Of a stretch of 64,000 bases of DNA, positions 1 to 8,984 are shown piece by piece. Below the pieces are notes generated by a model. It made no database searches. It was not told where the DNA came from and worked only from the letters and a program-made list of their open reading frames with translations. Within the stretch, counting starts at the first letter, position 1, and each line of letters begins with the position of its first letter. Made by a program: the position numbers and the translations under genes. The stretch lies in assembly GCF_011440395.1 (NCBI RefSeq), contig NZ_JAAOIX010000007.1:124001-188000 (forward strand), read 5' to 3'. The stretch is from Pseudomaricurvus alcaniphilus (GTDB lineage: Bacteria; Pseudomonadota; Gammaproteobacteria; Pseudomonadales; Cellvibrionaceae).

Positions 1-531
1 GCTGTCGGGCTTCTCGATAATCCTCTCTTCCACGTCATCGGTTAACTCCCCCAGGCGGATCACCGAACTTTCCATGCGATCACAGAGCCCGGCGATCAAC
101 ATAGAGAGCACTTCGCCCGTGGTCTTCGGGCCACTGCCTTTTTGCAGGCGCTGCTCCAGGTCCGCGACCGCCTTCAGTTTGCGCCGGCGATTGCTGATGA
201 TGCGATTCTGGTCGATATACAGGCGAATAGAGACCATGTCTTCCGGGTCTGCGTCTTCATTCAAATTGACAGCGCGCAAGAAACACAGCATACCGTCGCC
301 GTGCTCCACCACTCGAGGCCTGGTCTCTTCCGCCGTCAGTGCCTCTACCAAGAGTGAGTCGAGGCCGCTGTGCTGGCGCAGCCAGTCCTGCGCTTGTGGC
401 TGGGTAATATCCAGGTGAATCCAGTGCTTGCCGTCGATAGGTTGCGTTACTTCTGTGGCGGAAATAGGGTCGGCCCCACCCTTGCCATCCAACTTACAGG
501 CCAATAACAGCCAGCCTTCATTCATAATCAT
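1..531 (-). CDS. zntB: Zinc/divalent cation transporter of the CorA-ZntB family (3' end cut by window)
   Basis: The visible N-terminal 177 residues are the cytoplasmic domain of a ZntB/CorA-type channel-like transporter. They include WIHLDITQP near the start, LTAEETRPRV, then DPEDMVSIRLYIDQNRIIS followed by an RRRK stretch, which aligns by eye with E. coli ZntB. The membrane helices and the GMN signature lie beyond the left edge and cannot be checked. The start is ATG at 531 (a second in-frame ATG is at 525); a weak purine stretch (ctggaaa) precedes it. The gene is divergent from the one at 624. Metal specificity is inferred from the family; other CorA subfamilies remain possible. Confidence 0.82.
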   Translation of the reverse strand, partial: MIMNEGWLLLACKLDGKGGADPISATEVTQPIDGKHWIHLDITQPQAQDWLRQHSGLDSLLVEALTAEETRPRVVEHGDGMLCFLRAVNLNEDADPEDMVSIRLYIDQNRIISNRRRKLKAVADLEQRLQKGSGPKTTGEVLSMLIAGLCDRMESSVIRLGELTDDVEERIIEKPDS

Positions 532-623
532 TTTCCAGGTGTCGTCATTTCCGGGTAATCGCAGCGGGCCGCGATTGACCCGACCTCGGGCTACTGTATA
601 TCATCGAAGGCTTTAGCCGACAA

Positions 624-1430
624 ATGAATGTAGATTCGATGAACGATTCGAGCAGCCAGCCAAACAACAACTCGGCCCCTGCACTCTGGGCCTCCCTGCT
701 CACTGTCGCCGACAAACCTGTCTATGTCGAGGTAGGCGACCTGTGCCTTACTATTCGCAAAATGCTGCACGAGTGGCAGTTGAGTTATCACTGGGAAAAG
801 AAAGGCAATCAGGGAGGGTTTGACTGCCGCTCACTGGACGGTATCGGCGACAACCCGGAAACCATTGTGCGCATCGCGATGGAAACCATGAGCGATGGCC
901 TCAGCCTGCTGCCCCGGCTCGCCGACCGGCCAATTGTGGTGCGACCCTACTCGCCGTTTACCATCCCCGCGCACAACAAGGTCACTCTCTATGTGACCAC
1001 GCCCATTTGGCTGAGTGTCAATTTCGCCGAACGGGTGACCCGGGAGTTTCCGGTGCAGCAGCTGTCCGACACCTGGATGGGCCCCAAATCCAATGCCGGC
1101 GAGCTCTGTTACGGCTCCCACACTCACGCCCGGCTGGATGAAGACATGTTGTTGCACCTGCCCTACCGGGCCCTGACTCCGGTGACTATGCACAACAAAA
1201 GTGGCGCTGACTTCACCCTTGAGCGCCTCAGTATTCCCGCGCCCCACCTGGCGCTTTATCACGATGGCGAACAGCTGATAACCCAGCCCCTGACCATTAC
1301 CATCGATGCGGAAGGAAGACGCGGAATCGTTAATATCGGCAAGATCAGCGACCGCGAAGTCCTCTCCCCGGCACGCAAGAATGCCGAGCGCGGTATTCTG
1401 GTCAGCACCTGGGAAAACCTGTTTGCCTGA
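624..1430 (+). CDS. Conserved protein of unknown function upstream of mscS (DUF432-like, tentative)
   Basis: This 268-residue soluble protein has no signal peptide or membrane helix. It begins with a Ser/Asn-rich tail and then a compact mixed alpha/beta domain; notable stretches are VGDLCLTIRK, RPYSPFTIPAHNKVTLYVTTPIW and CYGSHTHARLDEDMLLHLPYRALTP. It lies 36 bp ahead of an MscS-type channel on the same strand, so the two are probably cotranscribed. I recall uncharacterised DUF432 proteins next to mscS genes, and this protein resembles them, but I could not check it. A role in osmotic or channel regulation is only suggested by position. An alternative ATG is at 639; neither start has a clear ribosome binding site. 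Confidence 0.6.
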   Translation: MNVDSMNDSSSQPNNNSAPALWASLLTVADKPVYVEVGDLCLTIRKMLHEWQLSYHWEKKGNQGGFDCRSLDGIGDNPETIVRIAMETMSDGLSLLPRLADRPIVVRPYSPFTIPAHNKVTLYVTTPIWLSVNFAERVTREFPVQQLSDTWMGPKSNAGELCYGSHTHARLDEDMLLHLPYRALTPVTMHNKSGADFTLERLSIPAPHLALYHDGEQLITQPLTITIDAEGRRGIVNIGKISDREVLSPARKNAERGILVSTWENLFA

Positions 1431-1466
1431 AACTGATCCACGCACCCAATTGTGAATGAGTAGTTT

Positions 1467-2312
1467 ATGAATGAAGTAGTCACCGATCACAGCGTGCAGG
1501 ACGCCATCACCTGGGCCGCGATTCTGAAAGCCATGGTGATCGTCATCGCCGGCTGGTATCTGTCCGGGTTGTTGAGCCGCACTTTCCGGCGCTCCAGCGA
1601 GGAAAAGCTCACCGTGCACCAACTGGCCATATACGGCCGCCTGGTATTTTACGGCGTCTTTGCGCTGTTTGTGGTCACCGCCATTCACCAGCTGGGCTTC
1701 AAGATATCGGTGCTGCTGGGTGCCGCCGGCATTCTCTCAGTAGCCATTGGTTTTGCCTCCCAAACTTCGGCCTCCAACCTGATCAGTGGCCTGTTTCTGC
1801 TGGGCGAGAAATCGTTTGAAGTGGGCGATGTGCTGCGGGTTGGCAGCGATGTCGGCGAGGTGATCAGCATCGACCTGCTGTCGGTAAAACTGCGCACCTT
1901 CGACAACCTGTTTGTGCGCATCCCCAACGAAGCGATGATCAAGGGTACCGTCGTCAACCTGACCAAATTCCCCATTCGCCGCGCCGACCTGACCGTCGGC
2001 ATTGCCTACCGGGAGGATGTGCGCCAGGTGACCGAGCTGTTGCTGGATATCGCCGACCGGGAGATTCGGGTGCTGGAAGAGCCGCAACCCTTCTGCATTA
2101 CCACCAATTTCGGCAGCTCGTCGGTGGACTTGCAGCTGTCGGTATGGTGTCGGCGGGAGTTTTTCCGGGAGCTGAAAAGCGAATTGATGATGGCCATCAA
2201 GGAAGAGTTCGACCAGCGCGGCATCGAAATACCCTTCCCCCATGTGTCCCTTTACAGCGGCTCGCAAACGGAGCCATTTCCGGTGCAGAGAGTCGAAGAG
2301 GGGCGGCCATAG
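1467..2312 (+). CDS. MscS-family small-conductance mechanosensitive channel
   Basis: The protein (281 aa) should open on membrane tension to release solutes during hypo-osmotic shock. Three membrane segments can be seen at about residues 10-32, 52-78 and 83-112. The third holds the pore helix with the Gly/Ala-rich packing face (GAAGILSVAIGFASQ, then SNLISGLFLL), followed by the beta domain (FEVGDVLRVG, VRIPNEAMIKGTVVNLT) and the alpha/beta C-terminal domain. Size matches E. coli MscS (286 aa). It sits behind the unknown gene at 624 and converges with the polyamine cluster. Its exact place among MscS paralogues was not resolved. Confidence 0.93.
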   Translation: MNEVVTDHSVQDAITWAAILKAMVIVIAGWYLSGLLSRTFRRSSEEKLTVHQLAIYGRLVFYGVFALFVVTAIHQLGFKISVLLGAAGILSVAIGFASQTSASNLISGLFLLGEKSFEVGDVLRVGSDVGEVISIDLLSVKLRTFDNLFVRIPNEAMIKGTVVNLTKFPIRRADLTVGIAYREDVRQVTELLLDIADREIRVLEEPQPFCITTNFGSSSVDLQLSVWCRREFFRELKSELMMAIKEEFDQRGIEIPFPHVSLYSGSQTEPFPVQRVEEGRP

Positions 2313-2350
2313 TCACGAACTCTCGCGCTGTCCGGGGCGCTCCAGACCGG

Positions 2351-2376
2351 CAGCCTGTTTTGCCGCCGGCGGCGAA
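2351..2376. terminator. Hairpin between convergent mscS and speB
   Basis: The sequence ccggcagc...gccgccgg forms an 8-bp stem (one G:U or mismatch pair, depending on strand) around a loop containing tttt. It lies in the short gap between the convergent genes. There is no classic U-tract after it, so a termination role is only plausible. Confidence 0.25.
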
Positions 2377-2385
2377 CCGGTCACG

Positions 2386-3276
2386 CTATACCGGGGGGCG
2401 TTCGATAATTCCCATCATCTTGTAGGCCAGCAGCGCCGCCGAAAACTCGTAGGCATGAAAGCCCTCGATCGGGGCAAACTCGACAATATCAAAGCCGATA
2501 ATCTGGCGCTGTTTGCGCACCGACTCAAACAGCGCCAGGGTCTGGTACCAGCCCAGGCCGCCGGGCACGGGTGTGCCGGTGGACGGAAAGATGGACGGGT
2601 CCATGCCATCGATATCGAGGGTGAAGTAAACCTTTTCCGGGAATTCGTCGGGCAACTCAAAGGTCTGCACGTTTTTCGGCACCAGCACCTCGGCGTCGAG
2701 ATGACGCACACCGTGCACCTTGCGCGACTTGATCTCCTCCTGGCACATGGCTCGCACCCCCAGCTGGAACAGCGGCACATCCTCGTCGACGATGCGCTTC
2801 ATCACCGAGGCGTGGCTGTAAGGGTTGTCTTCGTAGGCATCGCGCAGGTCGGCGTGGGCATCGATCTGCACCACCCCGAAGTCCTCCACCCCGGCCTCCA
2901 GCAAGCCCTTGATTACGCCGTAGGTGACCGTGTGTTCACCGCCCAGCATCACCGGCATCTTGCCCGCCTTGACGATTTCCTGGGTCAGCTGGGAGATCCG
3001 TTCGATCACCTCTTCCGGCGTGCCGCCCATATCCACCGGGGCGTGGGTGTAGATACCCTGCTGCGCCGGCGTGCTCTTGCCGTCCCAGGTTTCCAGCTGC
3101 CAGGACGCCGCCAGGATGGCCGCCGGCCCCTTGGCAGTGCCACCGCCGTAGGATACGGATTCTTCGTAGGGCGCCGGAATAATGTGAAAGCGTGCGTCTT
3201 CCGGCTTGGGCTGTTCCTGCTCGGAACCCAGGAATACGGGATAGCCCGGCGCAGCCAACTGGTCAAATTGATTCAT
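2386..3276 (-). CDS. speB: Agmatinase (ureohydrolase family)
   Basis: Predicted to hydrolyse agmatine to putrescine and urea with a dinuclear Mn centre in the cytoplasm. The 296-residue protein carries the ureohydrolase metal motifs in order: MLGGEHTVTYG, QIDAHADLRD and TLDIDGMDPS, then the conserved GFDIVEFAP. The ATG at 3276 is preferred because AGGTG lies 8 nt upstream; a longer form from 3291 would overlap the nspC stop. It is the last gene of the speA, carboxynorspermidine dehydrogenase, nspC, speB series, which supports agmatinase over guanidinobutyrase or proclavaminate-type enzymes. Confidence 0.93.
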   Translation of the reverse strand: MNQFDQLAAPGYPVFLGSEQEQPKPEDARFHIIPAPYEESVSYGGGTAKGPAAILAASWQLETWDGKSTPAQQGIYTHAPVDMGGTPEEVIERISQLTQEIVKAGKMPVMLGGEHTVTYGVIKGLLEAGVEDFGVVQIDAHADLRDAYEDNPYSHASVMKRIVDEDVPLFQLGVRAMCQEEIKSRKVHGVRHLDAEVLVPKNVQTFELPDEFPEKVYFTLDIDGMDPSIFPSTGTPVPGGLGWYQTLALFESVRKQRQIIGFDIVEFAPIEGFHAYEFSAALLAYKMMGIIERPPV

Positions 3277-3287
3277 AGTATCACCTG

Positions 3288-4463
3288 TCACGATAAGCGC
3301 TGCTTAAAGTCCTGATAACCAAACTCTTTTACCAGCCGCAGGTCGTCTGTTTCAGAGTTCCAGATAGCAATAGCCGGCAGGCCGATGCCATTAAAGGTCG
3401 AGGTTTTCACCATGGTGTAGTGAGCCATATCGTCAAACACCAGGCGCTGACCAATCCGCAACGGCTCGTTAAAACTGTAATCCCCCATGACGTCCCCTGC
3501 AAGACAAGTTTGCCCCCCCAAGCGATAGCAATGGGGCTTGGCACCGGCCTCGCCGGCGCCGAACACTTCGGCCCGGTAGGGCATCTCCAGGGTATCGGGC
3601 ATATGGCAGGTGGCCGAGGTGTCGAGAATGGCCAGGTCCATCTGGTTGTGAGTCAGGTCCAGCACCTCGGCGACCAGCACCCCGGTGTGGATGGCGATGG
3701 CTTCGCCAGGCTCCAGGTAGACCTGCAGCTGGTACTTTTCCTGTACCTGCACGATGCGTTCGATCAGCCCATCCACATCGTAATCGCCCCGGGTAATGTG
3801 ATGACCCCCACCGAAGTTGAGCCACTGCATATCCGGCAACAGGTGGCCGAATTGCTCTTCGACCGCGTCCAGGGTGCGCGCCAGCGGGGCAAACTCCTGC
3901 TCGCAGAGGGTGTGGAAATGCAGCCCGGAGATGCCCTCCAGCGACTGGCCGGCAAACGCCTGCAGCGGTATACCCAGGCGCGAACCCGGGGCACAGGGGT
4001 CGTACAGGGGCACGGCGCCTTCGGAGTGATTGGGGTTGACCCGCAAGCCGAATTTCAATTCTGGCCGCAGCGCCTGGGCCTCCTTGACCAGCGGCTGGAA
4101 ACGCTGCCATTGGCCGAACGAGTTGAACACCACGTGGTGGGAGATTTTCAGTATCTCGCGCAGGTCTCGCTCCGTGTAGGCGGCGCTGAAGGTGTGCACT
4201 TCACCGCCAAACTCCTCCTGCCCGAGGCGCGCCTCAAACAGGCCGCTGGCGCAGGTGCCCGACAGATAGCGCCGCACCAGCGGCGCCAGACTGAACATGG
4301 AGAAGGCTTTCAGTGCCAACAGCACTTTGGCGCCGGACTCCCGCTGCACCCGCGCCAGTACCTGCAGGTTCTTTTCCACTGCCGCTTCATCGACCACGTA
4401 GCAGGGCGACGGCACCCGGGTCGGGTCGAAGCGGTGAAAGGTCTGACTCTTGATTTCAGCCAT
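3288..4463 (-). CDS. nspC: Carboxynorspermidine/carboxyspermidine decarboxylase
   Basis: A PLP enzyme of the alanine-racemase fold that decarboxylates carboxy(nor)spermidine to (nor)spermidine. Visible landmarks are the PLP-lysine region KVLLALKAFS near residue 45, the Gly-rich phosphate loop LNFGGGHHIT, LEPGEAI, and DTSATCHMPD followed by GGQTCLAGDVMG, the paired active-site region typical of this family. Length (391 aa) is normal. ATG at 4463 has AAGG about 8 nt upstream; a TTG nine bases earlier is less likely. It lies 11 bp after the dehydrogenase gene and 11 bp before speB. With putrescine as precursor, the expected product is spermidine. Confidence 0.93.
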   Translation of the reverse strand: MAEIKSQTFHRFDPTRVPSPCYVVDEAAVEKNLQVLARVQRESGAKVLLALKAFSMFSLAPLVRRYLSGTCASGLFEARLGQEEFGGEVHTFSAAYTERDLREILKISHHVVFNSFGQWQRFQPLVKEAQALRPELKFGLRVNPNHSEGAVPLYDPCAPGSRLGIPLQAFAGQSLEGISGLHFHTLCEQEFAPLARTLDAVEEQFGHLLPDMQWLNFGGGHHITRGDYDVDGLIERIVQVQEKYQLQVYLEPGEAIAIHTGVLVAEVLDLTHNQMDLAILDTSATCHMPDTLEMPYRAEVFGAGEAGAKPHCYRLGGQTCLAGDVMGDYSFNEPLRIGQRLVFDDMAHYTMVKTSTFNGIGLPAIAIWNSETDDLRLVKEFGYQDFKQRLS

Positions 4464-4474
4464 TGGCAACAACC

Positions 4475-5671
4475 TTAGAGCAGGTCAAAGTCGGGATCTT
4501 CGATAACGGTCCAGGGCAGGCCGTAGGCGTTCATATCCGCCAGGAACGGATCCGGATCCAGCTGCTCGATATTCCACACACCGGGCTGCATCCAGGTGCC
4601 TTCCATCATCATCTTGGCGCCGATCATGGCCGGCACGCCGGTGGTGTAGGAAATCGCCTGGGACTGCACTTCCTTGTAGCAGTCCTGATGGTCGCAAATA
4701 TTGTACAGGTAGACGGTTTTTTCCTTGCCATCCTTGATGCCGCGCACCACACAGCCAATACAGGTGCGGCCCTTGGTGCGGGGGCCGAGGCTGGCGGGAT
4801 CCGGCAGCAACTGCTTGAGGAACTGGATCGGTACGATCTGCTGGCCCTGGAACTCCACCGGCTCGATGCCAGTCATGCCGACATTGCCCAGCACCTCCAG
4901 GTGCTTCAGGTAGCTGTCGCCGAAACTCATCCAGAATTGGGCCCGCTTCAGGCTGGGGTAGTTTTTGGTCAACGACTCCAGTTCTTCGTGGTAGAGGCGG
5001 TAAATATTGAATGTGCCGACCCCTTCCGGGCAGGTAAAGGACTGCTTCACGGACATGGGTGGAGTGGTCACAAATTCGCCGTTCTCCCAGTGCCGGCAGT
5101 CCGCCGTCACCTCGCGAATATTGATTTCCGGGTTAAAGTTGGTGGCGAACGGGTAACCGTGGTCACCGCCGTTGACGTCGATAATGTCCAGGTAGTGGAT
5201 TTCATCGAAGTAGTGCTTGGCGATATAGGCGGTAAAGACATTGGTGGCACCGGGGTCAAAGCCGGAACCGAGCAGGGCCATCAGGCCGGCGTCGCGAAAA
5301 CGCTGCTGGTAGGCCCACTGCCAGCTATACTCGAATTTGGCGGTGTCCAGCGGCTCGTAGTTGGCGGTATCCAGGTAGTGCACGCCGGTTTCCAGGCAGG
5401 CATCCATAATGGTGAGATCCTGGTAGGGCAGTGCCACATTGATCACCATAAACGGTTGCACCTTGCGAATCAGGGCCACCAGTTCAGGTACATTGTCAGC
5501 GTCCACCTGGGCCGTCTCAATAGGGCGCGAGAGCTGGGCGGCAATTTTCTTGCACTTCTCTTCATTGCGGCTGGCCAGCACGATCTCCGGAAAGACATCG
5601 GCCAATTGCGCGCATTTGTGGGCTACCACCTGGCCGACGCCGCCGGCACCTATGATCAATACTTTTTTCAT
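4475..5671 (-). CDS. Carboxynorspermidine/carboxyspermidine dehydrogenase (saccharopine dehydrogenase family)
   Basis: This 398-residue enzyme should reductively condense putrescine (or diaminopropane) with aspartate semialdehyde using NADPH, giving carboxyspermidine (or carboxynorspermidine). The N-terminus has a Rossmann dinucleotide fold (KKVLIIGAGGVGQVVAHKCA). The saccharopine-dehydrogenase-like body follows (NVALPYQDLTIMDACLETGV, LLGSGFDPGATNVFTAY). A ggaga ribosome binding site precedes ATG 5671. Its coupling to nspC 11 bp downstream identifies it better than sequence alone, because the family also includes lysine and homospermidine enzymes. Confidence 0.92.
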   Translation of the reverse strand: MKKVLIIGAGGVGQVVAHKCAQLADVFPEIVLASRNEEKCKKIAAQLSRPIETAQVDADNVPELVALIRKVQPFMVINVALPYQDLTIMDACLETGVHYLDTANYEPLDTAKFEYSWQWAYQQRFRDAGLMALLGSGFDPGATNVFTAYIAKHYFDEIHYLDIIDVNGGDHGYPFATNFNPEINIREVTADCRHWENGEFVTTPPMSVKQSFTCPEGVGTFNIYRLYHEELESLTKNYPSLKRAQFWMSFGDSYLKHLEVLGNVGMTGIEPVEFQGQQIVPIQFLKQLLPDPASLGPRTKGRTCIGCVVRGIKDGKEKTVYLYNICDHQDCYKEVQSQAISYTTGVPAMIGAKMMMEGTWMQPGVWNIEQLDPDPFLADMNAYGLPWTVIEDPDFDLL

Positions 5672-5779
5672 TTATGGGTCTCCATTGTCTCCGGTGGGCA
5701 TACGGCATTCAACGCCCGGTGGAGGTTCCGATTTAGCGGTTTAAACAGACTGCCGGATTGCGCCCCGGCACGGATCCGG

Positions 5780-5816
5780 CTTGCGCGGCGGCGCCGTGGC
5801 ACGGGCGCCGCACAAG
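5780..5816 (-). other. G+C-rich hairpin just after speA
   Basis: The core is a perfect 8-bp inverted repeat, gcggcgcc at 5788-5795 and ggcgccgc at 5804-5811, with an 8-nt loop. A bulged outer extension (cttg/caag) lengthens it. It begins only a few bases beyond the speA stop, in the 148-bp gap before the dehydrogenase gene. No U-run follows on the minus strand, so it looks more like an mRNA-stabilising or partial termination element than a full terminator. Confidence 0.45.
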
Positions 5817-5819
5817 CTG

Positions 5820-7748
5820 TTAGTCATCTTCGCGTTCGTAGTAGGTGTAACCGTCCATGCTGGCGCGGTAGGTCTTCAGCATTTGCTGGCGCTCGCGGGT
5901 GGTAATGCGCCCCTCGCGCACGGCGCGCTCGGCGGTGTTACGGTAGCGCAGCTCCATTTCTTTGGGCTCGAATTCCACGTAGCTGAGCACGTCGGCGATG
6001 GTGTCGCCGTGAATTTCCTTGACCATATCGAAGCTGGCATCGGCATTCAGTCGCACACTGACCACATTGGTGTCGCCAAACAGATTGTGCAGGTCGCCGA
6101 GCGTTTCCTGGTAGGCGCCCACCAGGAACACCCCCATATAGTACTCTTCGTTCAATTCGATGGCGTGCACCGGCAGGGTCTTGCTGACGCCCTTCTCCTG
6201 GTCGATAAAGCGGTCGATCTTGCCGTCGCAATCACAGGTAATGTCAGCCAATACCGCCTGCCGGGTAGGACGCTCATCGAGCCGGTGAATCGGCATAATC
6301 GGGAACAGCTGATCGATCGCCCAGATATCCGGCAGTGACTGGAACAGGCTGAAGTTGCCGTAATAGATATCGGCCATGGAGGTCTTCAGGTCTTCCAGCT
6401 CCGGGGGAATCTTTTCTACCTCATCCAGCATCGCGTCGATGCGGTGCAACACCTTCAGGAACAGGTTTTCGGCGATGGCCCGGCCGCGCAGGTCGAGCTG
6501 GCCGCGGCGAAACAGCTCGCGCACTTCATTGCGGTAGTAATAGGCGTCGTTGTAACACTCCTGCAGCCGGTCCGGCGTCAGGTAGTTCATGATCTCGCGC
6601 ATCAAGGCCACCTGTTGCGGCTCATTGGCGGAATGATCCGGCAAGTCGATGGGCTCGAAATGGTTGTAATCGAGAATATTGAACAGCAGCACCGAGGAGT
6701 AGGCCACCGTCGCCCGACCTGACTCGGTGACAATGACCGGGTGCGGCATGTCATAGCGATCGAGGGTGGTCTTGAGGGTTTCGACGATGTCGGTGCAGTA
6801 CTCTTCCAGGCTGTAGTTGCGGCTCTGGTTGTCGTTGCTGCGCGCGCCGCTGTAATCCACCGCCAGGCCGCCACCCAGATCGATATGGGTAAGTTGGGCG
6901 CCCTCCTTGAGCAAGTCGATATAGTAGCGACAGGCCTCGTTAATACCCCCGCGAATCTCGCGGATATTGGGGATTTGCGAACCCAGGTGGCAGTGCAGCA
7001 GCTGCAGGCAGTGCAGCATTTCCTCCCGCTTGAGAGTATCCACCACCTCGATGATCTGGGTGGTGCTCAAGCCAAACACGCTGCGGTCACCGCTGGTGGA
7101 ATTCCAGTGACCACTGACCTGGGAGGTCATTTTGACCCTCACCCCGATTTTCGGCTCCACCCCCAATACCCGGCTGCGCTCGACAATAATCGGCAGCTCG
7201 GTAGGGGTTTCGATAACGAAATAGCACTGGAAGCCGAGCTTGATGGCCTGCAGGCCGAGGTCAATAAACTCCTGGTCCTTGTAGCCATTGCAGACTATCA
7301 GGCTGCCCGGCTCTTCCAGTGTAGAGAGCGCGGCGATCATTTCCGGCTTGCTGCCCACCTCGAAGCCGTGCTTGAAGCGCGCGCCAAAGTCGGCGATCTC
7401 CTGCACCACATGGGCCTGCTGGTTGACCTTGATGGGGTAGACACCGCGGTAGATATTCTTGTAACCGAGCTCTTCGATGGCTTTTCTGAAGGCGTTATTC
7501 AACCGCGACACCTGGGCGTCGAGAATGTTTTCGATCCGCAGCAGCACCGGCATTTGCAGGTCGCGCTCCAGCACGCCCTTGACGATGTTCATCAAGGGCA
7601 CCTCGGTATGCAGGGTCTTGGCAGTTACCAGGCCGTCTTTATTGAGGCCAAAATAGTCATTGCCCCAACCGTTTATGCCGTACAGTTCAGCCGAATCCTC
7701 AGTGCTCCAGGCAGTGCGGTCACTCTCAGTGCGGTCACTCTGTTCCAA
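5820..7748 (-). CDS. speA: Biosynthetic arginine decarboxylase
   Basis: Converts arginine to agmatine, the first step of this cluster. About 640 residues, PLP-dependent, of the large SpeA type. Landmarks are YPIKVNQQAHVVQEI with the PLP lysine, HCHLGSQIPNIREI, the Gly-rich IDLGGGLAVDYSG, and ITCDCDGKID near the C-terminus. There is no ATG near the front. A TTG at 7748 has GGGAGA about 6 nt upstream and is preferred; another TTG at 7766 would add six residues. The N-terminus contains an SDRT repeat from a 15-bp duplication. It is first of the four polyamine genes, 148 bp from the next. Confidence 0.93.
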   Translation of the reverse strand: MEQSDRTESDRTAWSTEDSAELYGINGWGNDYFGLNKDGLVTAKTLHTEVPLMNIVKGVLERDLQMPVLLRIENILDAQVSRLNNAFRKAIEELGYKNIYRGVYPIKVNQQAHVVQEIADFGARFKHGFEVGSKPEMIAALSTLEEPGSLIVCNGYKDQEFIDLGLQAIKLGFQCYFVIETPTELPIIVERSRVLGVEPKIGVRVKMTSQVSGHWNSTSGDRSVFGLSTTQIIEVVDTLKREEMLHCLQLLHCHLGSQIPNIREIRGGINEACRYYIDLLKEGAQLTHIDLGGGLAVDYSGARSNDNQSRNYSLEEYCTDIVETLKTTLDRYDMPHPVIVTESGRATVAYSSVLLFNILDYNHFEPIDLPDHSANEPQQVALMREIMNYLTPDRLQECYNDAYYYRNEVRELFRRGQLDLRGRAIAENLFLKVLHRIDAMLDEVEKIPPELEDLKTSMADIYYGNFSLFQSLPDIWAIDQLFPIMPIHRLDERPTRQAVLADITCDCDGKIDRFIDQEKGVSKTLPVHAIELNEEYYMGVFLVGAYQETLGDLHNLFGDTNVVSVRLNADASFDMVKEIHGDTIADVLSYVEFEPKEMELRYRNTAERAVREGRITTRERQQMLKTYRASMDGYTYYEREDD

Positions 7749-7766
7749 TGGCGTCTCCCGTGTCAA

Positions 7767-8402
7767 AATACAGTTCTATCGAATAGAGTCTTACTCGCTG
7801 GCCAATATGAACCCGGGCCGACCCTGAAAGCGCGCAATTCTGGCGTAAATCCCCGGCCTTTACCACTCCTATATACGCGTGCCGGAATAACCCCGGCCGG
7901 GCACCGCCACAGCCGCCATTTCTGGCACCCGCCTATCAAAACATATAAGAAAGCACATTGAAACCCGAGCCCGGATTTGGCAGCGCCGGGGCGGCTGCCC
8001 GTGCTGTGATCGTCGCAGCAATTATGGCCAGGCTCCTTATTGGCGGGAAAATTGTCGCGCTATTTATCCGCGTCAGGATCGCCCCTCGCGCCCGTGATCG
8101 ACACGGCGCCTCGGAAAAATGTACCCAGGTAACCATACTGGACAATCAAATGCGAAAAAGCATTGTCGATTCCATTTCGGCAAGCTACTCTGCTGCGCTG
8201 GTCCCTGGCAGCAGTCCGATAGCCTCGGGCCCGCTCACCGTCACTAGTGCATTGCGCAGCGGTCACATAGCCTACAATTATTGTGGCGGTAGCAACCAAC
8301 CGCAGAACAAACAATTGCAATCATACTGTTGCGGCAACAGACGCTTGCTACAACAGCACCAATGAATCGGGCACATCCAGGAAAACAGACAAGGAAATTT
8401 CC
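7767..8402. other. 636-bp gap between speA and the barrel protein gene
   Basis: I see no credible gene here. Short open frames exist on both strands (for example 8060-8320 minus), but they show no recognisable family and no consistent ribosome binding site. The gap must hold the speA promoter and that of the plus-strand gene at 8403. A tacaat box at 8273-8278, embedded in the near-palindrome acaattattgt, is a possible -10 element for the latter. Confidence 0.4.
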
Positions 8403-8984
8403 ATGAGTAACGGCACCAAAATAGTCGCAACAACCCTTCTCGCACTTGCCTCAGCAGCCACTTATGCAGGCCCCTACAGCCCCAGCGAGTCGGAGCGGTC
8501 TTATGTGACCGTCGCAGTTGGCAAGACCGACACGGGCGAGAAGGGATTTGACGAGGGCGATTACATCAGTGGCGCCCTGGGCTGGCAGTTCAACAAAAAC
8601 TGGGGTATCGAAGGCAGTTACGCCGATATCGGTGACATCCATTCAGACGCGCCAGTGCCCGGTATTGGCATCGTTGAATTCCAGGGCAGCGCGTTCGTCG
8701 TATCCCTGGTTGGAATTATTCCGGTAACCGGTTTTATGAACCTGTACGGTAAATTCGGCCTGGCGTTCTGGGATGCCGAATTAAATGTGCCGGGCGAGGG
8801 CGAACTGCAAAGCTTTAACGGCGAGGATATTGCCCTGAGTGTGGGCGCCGAATTTCGCCTCAACGACAGTTGGAGTGCACTTGCGGAATACCAGCGCATC
8901 GACCTGAACGACTCCGGCGATGACGAATGGGAGTTGGACGGCGACCTCGACAGCTGGTCAGTAGGCATTCGCTACTCCTTCTAA
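8403..8984 (+). CDS. OmpW/OmpA-like small outer-membrane beta-barrel protein
   Basis: The protein (193 aa) has a signal peptide ending near AATYAG, then alternating amphipathic strands and a terminal phenylalanine (SVGIRYSF), the usual C-terminal signature of outer-membrane barrels. Strand-like segments such as SYVTVAVGKTDTG, YISGALGWQFNKNWGIEGSYADIG and SVGAEFRLNDSWSALAEYQR fit an eight-stranded barrel. The start at 8403 has aaggaaat upstream; an open frame extends 40 codons further but would put a long hydrophilic piece before the signal peptide. It stands alone. No ligand can be inferred. Confidence 0.82.
   Translation: MSNGTKIVATTLLALASAATYAGPYSPSESERSYVTVAVGKTDTGEKGFDEGDYISGALGWQFNKNWGIEGSYADIGDIHSDAPVPGIGIVEFQGSAFVVSLVGIIPVTGFMNLYGKFGLAFWDAELNVPGEGELQSFNGEDIALSVGAEFRLNDSWSALAEYQRIDLNDSGDDEWELDGDLDSWSVGIRYSF

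Noticed and set aside
4463-5905. Long plus-strand open frame antisense to the carboxyspermidine dehydrogenase gene
   Set aside because: It mirrors the codon structure of the real gene, has low-complexity His/Gln-rich translation and no known family; the same holds for 2242-3315, 3420-4478, 6741-7961, 28943-30370 and 60788-61939.
7958-8365. Possible small genes in the gap between speA and the barrel protein gene
   Set aside because: The translations look like random G+C-rich frames, have no family resemblance and no well-placed ribosome binding site.
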